A stretch of 64,000 nt of DNA from Stemphylium vesicarium. Its lineage: Eukaryota; Ascomycota; Dothideomycetes; Pleosporales; Pleosporaceae. The notes under the pieces were generated by a model. It did no database searches and was not told the DNA's origin. It saw only the letters and a program-made list of their open reading frames with translations. The stretch is taken from contig QXCR01000115.1 in the NCBI GenBank assembly GCA_004380135.1, positions 30,786 to 94,785 of the forward strand, in the 5' to 3' direction. This document shows, piece after piece, positions 9,648 through 22,400 of the stretch (the first letter of the stretch is position 1; every line of letters begins with the position of its first letter). The position numbers were made by a program, and so were the translations under genes.

Positions 9648-11406
9648 ATGGCGTCACCAACACCTACGGACGCGTCGCTGGCGGCAGACTCGAAACAGCC
9701 TTTGCCTTCGTCCCCGGCGGCTCCAGCAGTCGCGAATAATGCGCGAAAGCAGCCCCCACCAGAGACCAAGGAGAGCCTATGGCTGCGGCGATGGTCAATT
9801 GTCTCCTTTTGGGCCGTTGTCTTGCTTTTAGGTCTACCAATATGGTTGAAGACGACAGCGATTTACAGGGCGGAATTGCCGTTACAGGAAATGACGAATT
9901 GGGCTGAGGGCAAGGTACGCTTCGGCCATGGGCAACCAAGTCGTACGCTCCAAGTTGACACCACCACAGGTCTGCAAGCCCGTCTTCCCTCTGCGCATAG
10001 CTGTAGAGGCCCCAATTCCCTCGGCCGATGCCCAACACCTCCTTCGCACCACACAGCATGCTCTCGATGACATCAACGACTTCTCGGCTCATCATCTTCG
10101 CCTCATGCTTGCCGACCCCCCGCTACAATCGAACGCCTCTCAGCAAGTTATTAGTCATGGCGCAGGCATACAAAGCGATGACAGGGACGTGGCTCTGGTT
10201 ATTCGCTTGATACCCGTTGAAACTGGCTCCACGCCTCGTTCGCACTTGCAGTCATACTCGCCTACGCTAGACGTCTACTACTCGCCAAACCAGATACCCT
10301 CGCAGTCTTCCACTGGCTCCAGCCTCGCTACTTTTCTCGCACAAGAGCTACACAACATCTTTGCCGAAGAGCAGGCGCAATTGGCCCACGTGCTGTCAGC
10401 CTCGTCTAATGCCCATGCTGCCAAGGCCAAAGCCCTTTCCCCGGAAACATTGGCAGAGCTCCAGCGCCAGTCAACCCGTGCCCTAAAGTATGCCCCTACA
10501 TACCATCTGACCTTTTCACTCTTCAGTCCATCCTACGCTCCTTCAAAATGGGATATTGAATCGGCCCTTGAGACATACATGAGCCCCCTTCTTGACGCCT
10601 TCTCGACCATCAGTAACTTCACCGTCGACACCCAAGTACAGCTGTACGCCACCTTTACCCCTTCCATCCGCCAGCCCGAATACGATGAAGAAACAAAATC
10701 ATGGACACTCCGCAAGGAGGATCTGAGTGGCTTCGTAAATGCAGCCGAGTGGCCCCTCAGCCCTAGCATTGGCGAAGGACCAACAGTCAACTTCATTCTC
10801 TACGTGCCCGACCGTGCACAGTCTCCACTTGTAGTCAAGGAGAATGCAGGCAGCAGCTGGCTAATCCCTCAGTGGGGAGGCGTGCATATCTTGAACTTGG
10901 ACGGACAATCAGATACCCCTTCGGCTCTGACTGCGGAGATGCTTGCACCTGCCATGCACACGTTTTCAAATCAGCTCATCTCGCTGTTTGGCCTGCCCCA
11001 AACCCCAGCCTCGCTAACTCTGCGCATCTCCACCCTTGAACGCGTGCGAGCCGCTTCACTCATCTTTTCTGCATCGTCTACTTTGGGAGCCTTGGCCCAA
11101 GTCTACCAGAAACTTCCCTCTATACCAGTTCCCGACAACGTAGCCCAGTCTACACACCACACCATTGCGCATCTGCAGCAAGCCTGTGATCATCTCCGAG
11201 ACGGTCGATTCCCGAGTGCTCTAGAACACGCCCGAGCTGCAGAGGTAGAAGCTGAGAAGGCTTTCTTCGAGCGTTCTATGGTCGGCCAAGTTTACTTTCC
11301 AGATGAACACAAGGTTGCTGTCTATCTACCCTTGCTGGGGCCCGTCGCAGTTCCTCTTATCATGGCGGCCTTGAAGGAGCTAAAGTCGGTCCTAAAGCGA
11401 GGCTAA
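9648..11406 (+). CDS. GPI17: GPI transamidase component PIG-S / Gpi17 (567 aa)
   Basis: Two exons, 9648-9914 and 9970-11406, with a 55-bp phase-0 intron (GTACGC...CACAG), give 567 residues, close to the family length. A hydrophilic Pro/Ala-rich N-terminus is followed by one membrane segment at about residues 48-67 (SIVSFWAVVLLLGLPIWL), then the lumenal PIG-S domain starting at PLQEMTNWAEGK and VFPLRIAVEAP, and a second membrane segment close to the C-terminus (PLLGPVAVPLIMAAL), ending in a short Lys/Arg tail. PIG-S is a subunit of the ER complex that attaches glycosylphosphatidylinositol anchors to secretory proteins. The start at 9648 gives the membrane anchor and has an acceptable context (GCAACATGG). 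No defect is seen. Confidence 0.92.
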
Positions 11407-11991
11407 GGCCTGCTGGCTTATATACCTTCAGTATGCCCTACACACTCCATGTCGATTCGCGCTGGCGGGGACCGTCACAGGTCAGCAGCGTCCGGCTAGT
11501 AAACCATGCAGTCTTTAGCGACCAACTACGAGACCACATAAATCCTTCCGGGGAGCGTTAAAAGTTGGAAATATGACAAATTCTTAGTATCGTGTAGTCG
11601 GGCCGTTGACTCTTACCGCGCCATCGACCCGTCTAAAGCCCCCGCAGCGGGGTTCTCGACGATAGTTAAGCTCCACGACAGCTACAAGATCATCTAATAG
11701 GTCCAATGTCAATACTGAAGCGAGTCCTATCGAGTGTGTACTCCGTTATTTGTCCCCGATAGTTGCCAAGGATGACTTGACTAAGTCGGCCATAAACCTC
11801 GGATGTCACGCCTCACCTGTATCCGCTAGTTACCCACCATCTCCTACGTGTCTCTCTTTCAATGTCGTGGGCGGGAGATGAACACGGTACCAGACGGCCC
11901 TCGGTATACTAATCATGTAGACTATAACTGCAGTGTCCCTCGCTTTTTCCCCTCTCCACTCTCATCTATCTTTACCAAACATCTCATCACA
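11407..11991. other. intergenic region
   Basis: 3' flank of the PIG-S gene and promoter of the esterase gene. A C/T-rich stretch (about 11938-11990) lies just upstream of the next ATG. An upstream in-frame ATG at 11848 is less likely as start because the encoded extension has no family resemblance. Confidence 0.6.
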
Positions 11992-13288
11992 ATGTCATTA
12001 AACACGCAAAGTATCCAGAACATCAAAAGCACATTAGACAATTTCGTCAAAGATGGCTCACCAGGTCTCGTTTTCCATGCCATCGACAAGTCAGGTAAAA
12101 CGCTCGTCGAACATGCCTCAGGCACCACCGGAATAAACTCCAGTGAGTCTATGGACGCGGCGACCACCACTTTCTGGGTCGCTTCTTGCACAAAGCTTGT
12201 CACAGCCATTGCCGCCCTGCAGCTGGTGGAACAAGGCAAGATAGGCTTAGATGACCCCGAGGCTATAAGGAAGATTGCACCGGAACTCGCCGAGAAGAAG
12301 GTGTATCCCGATGGCGTTAATGGCGTGGATCAAGAGAAGAGCATTACGTTGCGCATGCTGTTGAGTCACACCGCAGGATTCGGATACAAATGTATCGATC
12401 CGAGGATCAAGGGGGATGGTATTGAGGGAGATCAGGGAGACATAAACGATTTCCTCAACGCAAAGCTGCTGAATCAGCCAGGCAGCATGTGGGAATATGG
12501 TGTAAGCTGTTAGGTACCCCGAGATTCACTCACGTGACTAACGAGTACTACAGATCAACATCGACTGGGCCGGCCTGATCCTAGAGCGCTTCACTAGCCA
12601 AAAACTGGGAGACTACTTCCAAAAACACATCTTCGCTCCCCTCGACATCCCCGCAGAAGGCGCATCCATCCTCCCCTCGCCCTCAACCCAAAAAACGCTC
12701 GCACAGATGCACCAGCGCGACGCCACCACAGGCACCCTCAGTCCCCGCCCGCAACTCCTTTCAGGCGCGCTATCTTGTTCCGCAGACCAGCAAAAGCAAT
12801 TCTGTCACTCCGGCGGCGGAGGCCTCTGGACCAAACCCCGTGAATACGTCAAGATCCTAGCCGCGCTGCTAAACAACGGCACCTCCCCTTCAACGCATGC
12901 ACAAATTCTCAAACCTGCCACCGTAGACCTGTTATGGGAAAACCAGATCCCCGACCAACCCGACTTTGGGCGTGGCGGCCCACCACCGGCGAACCCGCTG
13001 ATTGTCAATCCGACCCCGGAGATGTATCCGCAACCCGGGAAACCGCCTCAAGGGTGGGGGTTCGGTGGCTTTCTGACTATCGAACCGGGTCCGTCGGGGC
13101 GTGGACGGAATACCATTTGGTGGTCGGGGTTGAGCAACTGCTTCTGGTGGGCGGATCGGGAAAGGGGGGTTGCGGGGATGCTGGCTGCGCAGGTTCTGCC
13201 CTTTGGAGATCCCAAGGTTGTTCCCGCTTGGTTTATGGCGGAGAAGGGGGTTTATGATGGGTTGGATGCTGTGGCTGCGAAGGCTTAG
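11992..13288 (+). CDS. beta-lactamase-fold serine esterase/hydrolase (414 aa)
   Basis: Two exons, 11992-12501 and 12554-13288, with a 52-bp phase-0 intron (GTAAGC, branch CTAAC, acceptor TACAG), encode 414 residues. The start at 11992 has a good context (CACAATGTC). The serine motif SCTKL (S-x-x-K, about residues 65-68) is followed by LRMLLSHTAGFGY, then the Tyr motif in WEYGINIDWAG across the splice junction, and HSGGGGLWTKPREY further on, which is the pattern of fungal class-C beta-lactamase/family VIII esterase-like proteins. No signal peptide, so cytosolic action is likely. Members hydrolyse esters or act in secondary metabolism (for example lovastatin-type transesterases); here no polyketide or peptide synthase gene lies nearby, so a specific pathway role cannot be given. 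Confidence 0.88.
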
Positions 13289-14561
13289 GCTCGAGGGGCG
13301 GAGTAGTTGGGAGGGGGTGCGGGGTGCCTCTGCTGCATTTTGGACTGTGAGCGAGGGGGTCTTTCGCACGAGCTATGGAATTCCCAAAAAGAGAAAAGGA
13401 AGGTTACCAAAGATATCTATGCATTCGACATTCAGTCTCTGCGCAACGCGAGTTCTTTCAGCAACGCATACAAGACAGCCCATCATACCCGCCGTCAAAA
13501 GCCAATCAATAAATTACCTACTTACCTTTCCATGGACTATACTAGATACAACGCACAGCGCATGTTCTCGCCATTCTTGCTTAGTCATCCATGCACCCTC
13601 CCACGTGCTGTTGTTCGCCAGACCGGGGTTACGAATGCATGTACGTTGCACATGCCCCACAAGCGAAAATGTGGGGAAGGCGATCCGGAGCGAGATATTG
13701 TGACATGGTAGTATATTCGCCATGGCTTGGCGACTCATCCTTACTGAACTCCAACAGGGTATCCACCATTGCAATCTTCAGGGTCCGATGTATCAGCACA
13801 TTCTTCCTCGGACGACGCTTCGGCCCATGTCGAGCCGAAAAGAGAGAGCAGTTGGGCTCGGGATTGCAATTTTTGTTTCGCCGTCCCAAGGTGCTAGGAA
13901 TATCTATGGTGAAGCCCCGGCAGACGAATTTCCCACTCGCATGACACCAAATGTTTCATCTATTGTACACTGCGTGCTATGCGGGTAAATATCATGGCAA
14001 CCTCTCAGAGTCGATACCACGGTCGTCACGTCGCACCTTCCTTGTCCTTCCAGAAGTGATCTTCTCGCCCTTCTCAAGAGGGATGCAGCGACACTGAAGT
14101 GGCTTGTAATTACAGTCAATGACGCCCATGCGGACATCGTCCCCACGTTCCAGACTCTGGGCGACCTCGAGCTTGAGGTCATGATGAGATCAATCAGTCA
14201 CGCGTGGCGGGAAGGGGTAAGAACATTCGTAACCCGGATAAGCTCATTTACTATTCTGGGTTTGCCATCTTGCCCGCATGCCTGTACATCGAGGCATGTG
14301 TTACTTTATATAGAGGATCCAAGTGGCTTGGATGTGCTTGTGTGGTATCTTGGCTCGGCCTTGGTTGCGCGTGTTTATAAGGCAGGTGTTTTTCTTGCTG
14401 GATCAGATGGGATCTAGGGTTTGCGACACAGATCTACCTCATAATCTCTGCGTGTTGGATTTAACAATTGCTCGACTGAACGAAGAGTCTTGCTAATCGA
14501 AACACCACCGCCTTTCTACGTCTCTTCCGTGAACGAGTGAGAAATACAGCATTGTTTCGCC
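13289..14561. other. intergenic region with a short coding-like fragment
   Basis: No complete gene is seen in about 1.3 kb. On the minus strand, between about 14177 and 13993, a frame of about 60 residues reads through LKLEVAQSLERGDDVRMGV and IPLEKGEKITSGRTRK with ordinary amino-acid composition, but has a stop just upstream and no recognisable family. It may be a leftover exon. Confidence 0.35.
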
Positions 14562-15425
14562 ATGCGCTTCACAACCAACTTCCTAGCCTTGGCTGGCCTG
14601 AGTACTCCAAACCCCTCCCCCCTTTCCCCCAACCCTCCCATCCAACATATTACTGACACCACCGCCCATCCAGCGCACGCATGGCCATTCACAACCACCC
14701 ACACCCTAGCTCCCCGCGCAGTAAGCTACGTCGACCCCGAAACCGGCTTCACCTTTTCCGAAACGCGCGCCGCAGCCACCCTTTCCAGCAACATCATCTA
14801 CCGCATCGCGCAGCCGGCCAACGTGCCCGCAGGCCAAGCCTACGACGTGGTCCTGCAAGTCGTTGCGCCCAACGCATTGGGCTGGGTTGGTCTAGCGTGG
14901 GGTGGAAGTATGATACGGAATCCGCTCACAGTATCGTATCCGAACGGGCAGAAAGCCACTGTGTCATCAAGATGGGCGACGTAAGCTTCCCCTCTTTCCT
15001 TTCAATTCATCTTCGCCTCCAGACTACGCCTTAGATGGGGGAAGATTGATGTGCTGAGTGCTAATTGCTGAGTGCTGAGTGCTGACCGTCTACATATTTA
15101 CAGCGGCCACTCCACCCCTCAATCCTACCCCTCAGCAACATACACCCCGCTGAGCGCTGGCAACAAATCAAACAATACACACTGGCAGTTCACCGTCAAA
15201 TGCAGTGGGTGCACTAGTTATACGGGCTCCACTGGGTCGACTGTTCGTATTGATCCAATGGGGAGTAAGAGACTGGGTTTTGCGTGCTCGCAAGGGAAGG
15301 TTAGTAATCCGGCGTCGAGCTCGTCGAGTATCCCGGTTCATGATGTGTATAATTATTTTACGCATGATTTTTCTGTTGGGGGGAATGAGGGGTGGGAAAC
15401 GTTGTTGGGGAGGAATGGGGTATAA
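14562..15425 (+). CDS. secreted AA8-like heme (cellobiose dehydrogenase cytochrome-type) domain protein
   Basis: Exons 14562-14980 and 15104-15425 are joined by a phase-2 intron (GTAAGC...TTACAG). A further possible intron, 14602-14673 (72 bp, GTACTC...TCCAG), is frame-neutral, so the product is 222 residues if it is removed and 246 if not; removal gives the neater signal peptide MRFTTNFLALAGL..AWP. The body matches the cytochrome domain of cellobiose dehydrogenase: YDVVLQVVAPNALGWVGLAWGGSM with the likely axial Met in GGSMIRNPL, the WPNG-like SYPNGQK, paired Cys in KCSGC, and the likely axial His in the tail VHDVYNYFTHDFSVG. No flavin domain and no cellulose-binding module follow. Such stand-alone domains are thought to pass electrons to extracellular oxidases. 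Function as electron carrier is inference. Confidence 0.82.
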
Positions 15426-16099
15426 GGGGGATGGGAGGGAGGGATGTGCTATGGGTTTAGTAGGCGGCGGTATAGGGTTGAAGGGGGACTACTCTTTCGC
15501 TGAATATATTGTTGTTGTTTTCTGAATGCTCTGTTAAGTGAGATGTGCTGGTGTGTCCTGGGATGGATGATTTGTCATAGGCGCTCTCTCTCTCTCTTTG
15601 CACCCACTGCGACCCAGAAGAAAACTTAGGGGCGTCTGAGCCGAGGTGTCGTATTGCAGTTAATATCCTACTTCCATTTTCCCGCTCGACTCCAAAACGT
15701 TTTCATGTGATAGTCGCAGAAGACAGGCGCATCTAATCTCTACACGCTTCTCACCATCTCACCCATCTGTTCAACGCCAAGATACGATGCCGAACTGCAC
15801 GTTCAGCGCAGACAAGGAACTTAGGTATTCCGATAAAAAAAAACATCACATGACCTTTTACAACTTGCAAATCCTGGTTTTTCTTTCAATAGCAGCAAAT
15901 TCAATAACTAACATTTCTCTTCTCCCCTTGTCTAACTCATAACTACATACACTACAAGAACTCCTCCCAGAAACGAGTGCGAACAGACCCCTGAGGAAAA
16001 AGCGACTACACATCTCTCTCTCCCTCTGACTCTCTCAATGTCTGAAACAAACGTCGATCCCACGCCAGCCCAACACCATCAATCTACCCGCGCACCACC
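15426..16099. other. intergenic region between convergent genes
   Basis: Shared 3' flank of the AA8-like gene and the DUF1996 gene. It holds CT-rich runs near 15580-15600 and 16010-16040 and an A-run at about 15835. No gene is seen. Confidence 0.6.
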
Positions 16100-17378
16100 C
16101 TAAGCCTTCATTGCCATATCACCAAGCGGCAAAGACTGAAGCCCTATTTTACACAATTAGCCTCTCTTCTCTTTCTCCACAGAAAACAGAAAACAGGGGA
16201 AAAAAACCTACAGCCATCCACCTGCTCCGGCGCCTGCTGCTTCTTCTTGCATGCATTATACTGCGCAGGTTGCTGCGTCGTCAGGCCCGCACTGGGACAG
16301 GCGTTGTTAAGATTACACCCGTTATCCATGGCTTTCTGGAGAGAATCGCCTTCCCAGCCGAAGACGTAGTCGCCATGTGCTGCGGCGCCACTATCACCAC
16401 CGTGTCAGTTCCATTACTTCAATAGATAGGGGGGATATGGGGCAAAAAAGGTCGCATAGCATGCGCAAACTGAGCGGAGAGAAGACGGTACGTACCCAAT
16501 GTTCATGGCGTAAACAAACGGATCCGAACCATCCGTGGGCCACAGACTGCGATCGGCAAACTTATTCACATCCCACATGACCTCGTACATGATCTGCGGC
16601 AGCTTAACCGGATGGCTCGACGGACACGCACCACCGCCCGTCGCACCGCTGCCCTGGCCGTAAGCAACGTGGCTCTGGTGGTCCGGGGAGTCAAGGTTCT
16701 TGCCGTCCCAGCAGGTAGGGAAGATGAGCGTCTGCCGGATGAGCTTGCACTTGGGGTCCTTGGGGATGGCGACGGTGTCGGAACCGGTGCACGGCGCGCC
16801 GCCGACAAAAGTGCTTTCTGAGGGCGATGTCCAGCAGCGGTGGCAGATGTTTGCCATTTTCACTTTGTTAGGATCGGTGTTGGTGGCTGAGCCGACGAGC
16901 ATGCGGAATCCTTTGGCAAAGGCCGTGGTTTTGCCAGACGGGATGTAGTAGACGTCTAGGCCGCCGTCGTTGATGAGTTTGCCTTGGGGTCCGCCGTTGC
17001 CGATCTGAAGGCATGTGTTAGCTTCTCAAGTGTTGTGTTTTCAATGTGGTGGGATTCCAGTACCTGGGGTACACGGATGTAGGTTCCGTTCTTGGCCTTG
17101 AAGAACATGACGGCTGTCCAGTAGTTGGACTTGTCCTGCACGAAGCTGCAGGATGTGCATTTGGATGTTTTGGCTAGGTCGACAGATGGGTCCATGGTGA
17201 TGTTGAAGGCATCGCCTCCTACGATCTGATGCAGATGCGGAGTGTATTTCATCCCGGGGTTGACGAGAGGGTCCGTCCGTTCGACGACAAGTTGCGAGCA
17301 CGCAAAGCGCAACATGTTCTGCGCAGCTGCATTTCCCACGAGTGCCGTAACGGCTGTGAGGAGAGTGACCCACTGCAT
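16100..17378 (-). CDS. secreted DUF1996 domain protein (348 aa)
   Basis: Four exons on the minus strand, 17064-17378, 16496-17004, 16212-16390 and 16100-16143, total 348 residues; all joins keep frame. A signal peptide (residues 1-19, LLTAVTALVGNAAAQ) precedes the DUF1996 hallmark: RFACSQLVVERTDPLVNPG, then PHLHQIVGGDAFN. Downstream are CTSC, a Cys-containing NICHRCWTS, PTCWDGKNLDSPDHQSH and YVFGWEGDSLQKAMDNGC. The last small exon restores the usual family ending VDGWLQSLP; reading on without that intron would give an atypical tail. DUF1996 proteins are extracellular or cell-surface fungal proteins with conserved His and Cys; no activity is established. It faces the AA8-like gene tail to tail, both being secreted. 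Confidence 0.9.
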
Positions 17379-19447
17379 CGTGGTTTGCTGGTGCGGCTAG
17401 AGAATACAAGTGGTGCTATAAGAAAGATGAAGACAGTGAAAGGTCAGACAAAACACGAAGCTGGAATCGGGGATAACGGACCCTTCTCTTATAACGGCGA
17501 CGCGAAAAGATTAGCCCTAGTTGAAAATGGCTACGAGGTCAAGTGCCGGACCACGAGGGACCTGTGATCGATCACTCTCGCGAGATATGGAGTTAATCTA
17601 ACACGCCATATTCATTGGGTGGTAAGGCGTTTCTCTATAAATTATTCACCCACTTTGTATGATGGACCGAAAGTCAACCAAACTCTCACGCCTGCGTGTC
17701 GAATCGTATAGTATGAGGGAGATGTCAGGGTTCCGGTGTCCCGGATGCATGGTGCACATTTGCCGCCTTCTATATTGCTTCCGCGACATCAAAGGCGAGA
17801 TGCCCGTTGTCTGTATTGCTCCAAGGCTCTGGGCATCAAATCATGGCCATGTGGCGGGATAGCTGGCGCCGAGCAGGCATCGGTGTTTTTCCGGGCAGCC
17901 CAAGCAATCCGGAGGTTGTAGTCCGAAGTTTAGGTTGGCAGAACTTTGTTGTCGAGAAATGGTGAGATAACGTTGAACGATCTTGCATCCAGCCTGCACT
18001 GAGGCTCCACACCAAATACTGCGTAATTGTCAATTCTGTTCATACCAAACTGTAACGAATATGATTCCTGAAAATTGCTGGATGCCTGTGAAGCATCCGT
18101 CACTGGCCAGAGAAAGGCGATGGGCGAAGATCAGCATCGCGATAGTTGTGTAGTTGGTCATCCGACACTGCAAAGTACCAGCAGCACGGCGTGCATACAC
18201 CAACCTTCGGAGCTTCCAGGCCTTCCGAACGAAGAGCCCCCACGTCATCATGAGGCTGAATGAAACGCGTGAGAAAATGGGTCCCAGTCTTTCAATGGTG
18301 ATTGTATGCATACGAAGGTTTCGGGCTTATGTGGTACCGACCAGCTTTGATGTATGATAAATATCATTGCCATGGAATGGTGCGTAGCTGGGGGTGTGGA
18401 AACCCAATATACGACTCCATTCTTGATAGCATCCGGACCAGAGGATTCGTTGCTGGAATGACAATGCGAACCATTGTGACGGGCAGCCATTCTTCTTGGA
18501 AGCATCGCCGCGTGTGAGTGGTCGTCATCGGGTAGCCCTGTGAGGAAGGAGCGGCTCTGCTTGACTGAGGTATCCGACCGATACTCTTGCTAGGTCTTGT
18601 TTCAGGATATGGAAGCCTTCAATGTCTCGCTACAGTGCGACATTACTGACATGTGGGGTATGAGGTCGAAGCAAGGCTTGATGAAGGCTGCGGGGCGTCC
18701 TCGTTTGGTCTTCACTACGGAGCAGGCGCCTTACCCAACTAGGTTGCACTCTCCTTACCTCGTGGGGAATCACCCGCAGACGCTAGACCACTCCTTCTCC
18801 CAAAGCAACGTTAATCTAACCTCGCCTGTGCAGCATGCTAATCAGGGATCAGAGCGTTTTAGCCGGTACCAAAGAGGCTAAGCACGTGTCTCCATTCGTC
18901 CTCGACGATGGGTCTATATTGCGGTTGCGATGAGATCGGCGTCATGCGACAAGGCTCCTTGCACTCGTTTACCGGCATTTTGATGTTGAGCCACGATGTC
19001 CCAGGTCATGCAGGGCGTAATAAAGTCCGTGTGGGGTATCGCACGGAAAATTGCCGAGACAGGGGTTGTGCATTTGGGGATATTGCGGCTGAAGCACGTC
19101 CTCATCGGAGTAAGTTCTGTGATGTGGGACCACGAGGCGGTGGGGAGGAGGTACAGGCCTAGAGCGCGTCGCTGATGAATACAAAGAGGCACTTGGGCTC
19201 TGCTGAACTTTCTGGCTTGATGTGTAAGTGTCAAGAATCAAGAAGTTGTAATTGCTAGGGTGCTTGGACGACACCACATGGCATGACGTTTGCCGCGATG
19301 CGCGAGAAGACCTCCCCGATAGAACTAGTAACTCCCCACAAAGTTTTTGCCCCGTCGGGCTCCTAGCTCATCCACATTGCCCAGACCTTGCGCAATGACA
19401 AGACCAGTCAAGTGCCCACCGTCACCGGATAGAGGACGAAGCCGTCG
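17379..19447. other. gene-free interval of about 2 kb
   Basis: Only short frames of mixed composition are present and none has a domain, a good start or splice partners. It contains the promoter of the DUF1996 gene and the 3' flank of the P-type ATPase gene. I see no repeat or transposon signature. Confidence 0.55.
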
Positions 19448-22400
19448 TTACCAAGCAATCTTGGCGAGCAGGCCGTTGGGCCACGTGCGGACGCAATATT
19501 TCCTTGTCTCGTCAAGTAGAAGCAGACCCATTCCGAAAGCAGCAGGCAGAAACCAGTGCTCGACAGAGACCGTTCTTGTGTCGATCACCCTTTGGAGGGC
19601 AGGAATGTAGCAGAAGATGAAGACGACGACAATGGCGAAGATCATGGCAGGAAACAGAGACAGGTTCTGAATGGTCGTTAGTAGGTGAAGTTGCCTGCGA
19701 TAGCGTTGCATACCTGAGTAGCCTCGTTGAGGACCGGTAGTTGCTGGAATATACTCAAGCGGCGCGTACGTGTCGCGAGCAGATTGAACAGCTGCCTGGC
19801 ACTACTGTCAGCTTGCGTCTGCAAATAATTCTGGCTTGAACTTACATGATCACAAGAGTAACAAAGTAGATGCTGGAAGCCTGATTGGCGACTTCCGTTA
19901 TATGCGCCGGATCAAACTGCTGGTCGTAGTCTCCGAACCTGAGCCACATCGCCTTGAAAGGGACCCCTTGACGTTCCATCCACCAGAAACTCATGGTGAA
20001 CGCCAGAAAGCACTCCAGGAGCCCGACGACGAAGTACGCGTGGAAGATGAGGCGGGCGTTGACAAGTCTGTCCGTCTTCGGGTTGCGAGGAGGGCGAAGC
20101 ATGACGTCAGCCTCGGGCTTCTCGTATGCAAGCGTGACAGCGGCGACACAATCGGTAAGGCAGCAGATGATGATCTGGACTTTGTTAGCTACAAGTCTCA
20201 AGGCTCGACCATGACTGTGTGCTTACCATCAGGAAAGAGGATAGAATCTGGGGAATACCGAATGCAACGTTGGTGATGACAGGCCACAGCTCACTGAAGC
20301 TACCGGCCGGCAGCAGATATACGATAGTCTTCTTGAGGTTGTCGTATACGAGACGTCCATACTTGACAGCTTCGACTATCGCGGCGAACGAGTCAAGAAG
20401 AACCATATCAGCAGCCTCGATGGCGATATCCGAGCCGCCTCCCATGGCGATCCCGATATCAGCGGCCTTGAGTGATGGCGCGTCGTTGACGCCGTCACCT
20501 GTCATGCCGACAATGTTGTCTCGGGCTTGGAACTCTTTGACGATACGCAGCTTCTGCTCTGGTGTTGTCCGGGCGAAAACAATCTCTTGGTAGCTGCAGA
20601 GCTGATCCCACTGAGAGTCGTTCAGGGTGATGAGCTCTGAACCGCTCAAGACAATTGACTGTCTTGCCAAGTTGGGCACTTTGCCATCTCGCTCCAGAGC
20701 GCTGAGGTCATCTACAAGGGCTGGATTCGATATGATGCCACATTCCTCGGCGATGGCTTGTGCAGTGAGCTTGAAGTCTCCGGTCACCATGAAGATCCGG
20801 ATCGAAGCACCACGAAGAATGCGCACGACCTCCGAGATCTCGTCACGAGGTGGATCGACGATGCCGACGATACCAACAAGTGTGAGGCCATCGCGAATGG
20901 AGGCAAGTACATCCTTTTCCCTAGACTTGGACGTGGATACAAACGTCGACTTTCGAGCAAGTAGTATGACACGCTTACCCTGCCGAGACCAGGTATCTTT
21001 GATGTCCTCGATGTGGAAACGATGGGATTCCGTAAGCGCTATCTCGTGACCTTCGTCGTTCAGGAGAAGCTCACAACGCGGTAAAAGGATATCCGGTGCA
21101 CCTTTGATCATCAAAATACTGCAATCGTCAGCGGGATCATCATGACGATGAAGCTACCACACATACCTCTTGTTTTCTGAGACCGTCTCGTCGGTAGACG
21201 TCATCAACCTGACCATAAACTTGTTCTTGCTGTTGAAAGCAATCTCGAAATCCTTCTTCCACTTACGCCGCAGCTCAGAAACCGAGCCGAAGGCCTCCGA
21301 GAGTCGAAGAATAGCCTGGTCGGTGGCATCGCCGTTGATCTTACGCTCAGCGATAGGGAGATGCATGGTCGAAGCGTCGAATTCGCCGGAATTGCAAAGA
21401 CCACCAAGGATGTGCATGTGGTGCATGATGCTGGGCTTTTGCGGAGAATGCAGGTTGCAAGTGGCACCCGAATGGGTGGCAGCTATCTTCTCAAGCTCGC
21501 TTTGCACCGTATACGTCTTGCCCGCGCAACATATATCGGTTACAGTCATCTTGTTCTTGGTCAAAGTTCCGGTCTTGTCTGAACAGATGACGGATACCGA
21601 TCCCAGGGTTTCGACCGTTTTGAGCGACTTGCAGAGGATCTTGTTCTTGCGCATCATGTTCGCGACGATCGTCAAGCTCGTGGTGAGTGCGATGGGTAAG
21701 CCTTCGGGTATGACTACAAAAAGAGAACAAACGTCAGTACACTGTCAAGAAAAGCGTATAGGGATAATCGTACATGCAACAGCTGCCGAGACACAACTAA
21801 CAATAAGAAGGGGCGCATCGATCCATGTGGGATGCTCCTTCCTCAGCCATGCCGCCCTGGGAAACGTAAGTACAAATCCTTCACTTCGTAGACGGCCAAG
21901 CACAGGCACGTAGCTCGAGACCAGCGACAAACATACCAAAGAACAACTATGAGAATCACAACACATGTGATGAAGCCCGAAATGATGAGTACAAAGCGCA
22001 GAATCTCCTTTTGTAATGGTGTCATGCCGGTCTTAGGGTCTGATGTGAGCCTTGCGATGCGACCGAAGATGGTGTCATCGCCGGTTGCAACGCAGATGCC
22101 CATGCAGCTGCCAGAGATGCAATGGGTTCCTTGTAGACCGATGTTGTTGGTTTCGAGGTAGTTGTCTTCAGTGTGATCGACAGTAGCCTTGACCGGCTCG
22201 GCTTCCCCTGATACGCATAAGCATGTGTGATGAAGCTATTTGAACACCACTTACCAGTGAGAATCGCGCGATCGAACATGGCGTCGTCAGACACTTCAAA
22301 GAAACGGACATCAGCTGGCAACTTGTTGCCTTGCTTGATGACAACGATGTCTCCAGGCACCATATCCTGGGCTGAGATGCTCGTGACCGATCCGTTGCGT

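Noticed and set aside
11992..17378. Secondary-metabolite gene cluster around the esterase
   Set aside because: No polyketide synthase, peptide synthetase, terpene cyclase or pathway regulator is found near; the neighbours are housekeeping or secreted proteins.
19836..21913. Long plus-strand frames opposite the P-type ATPase
   Set aside because: Antisense shadows; all ATPase motifs are on the minus strand.
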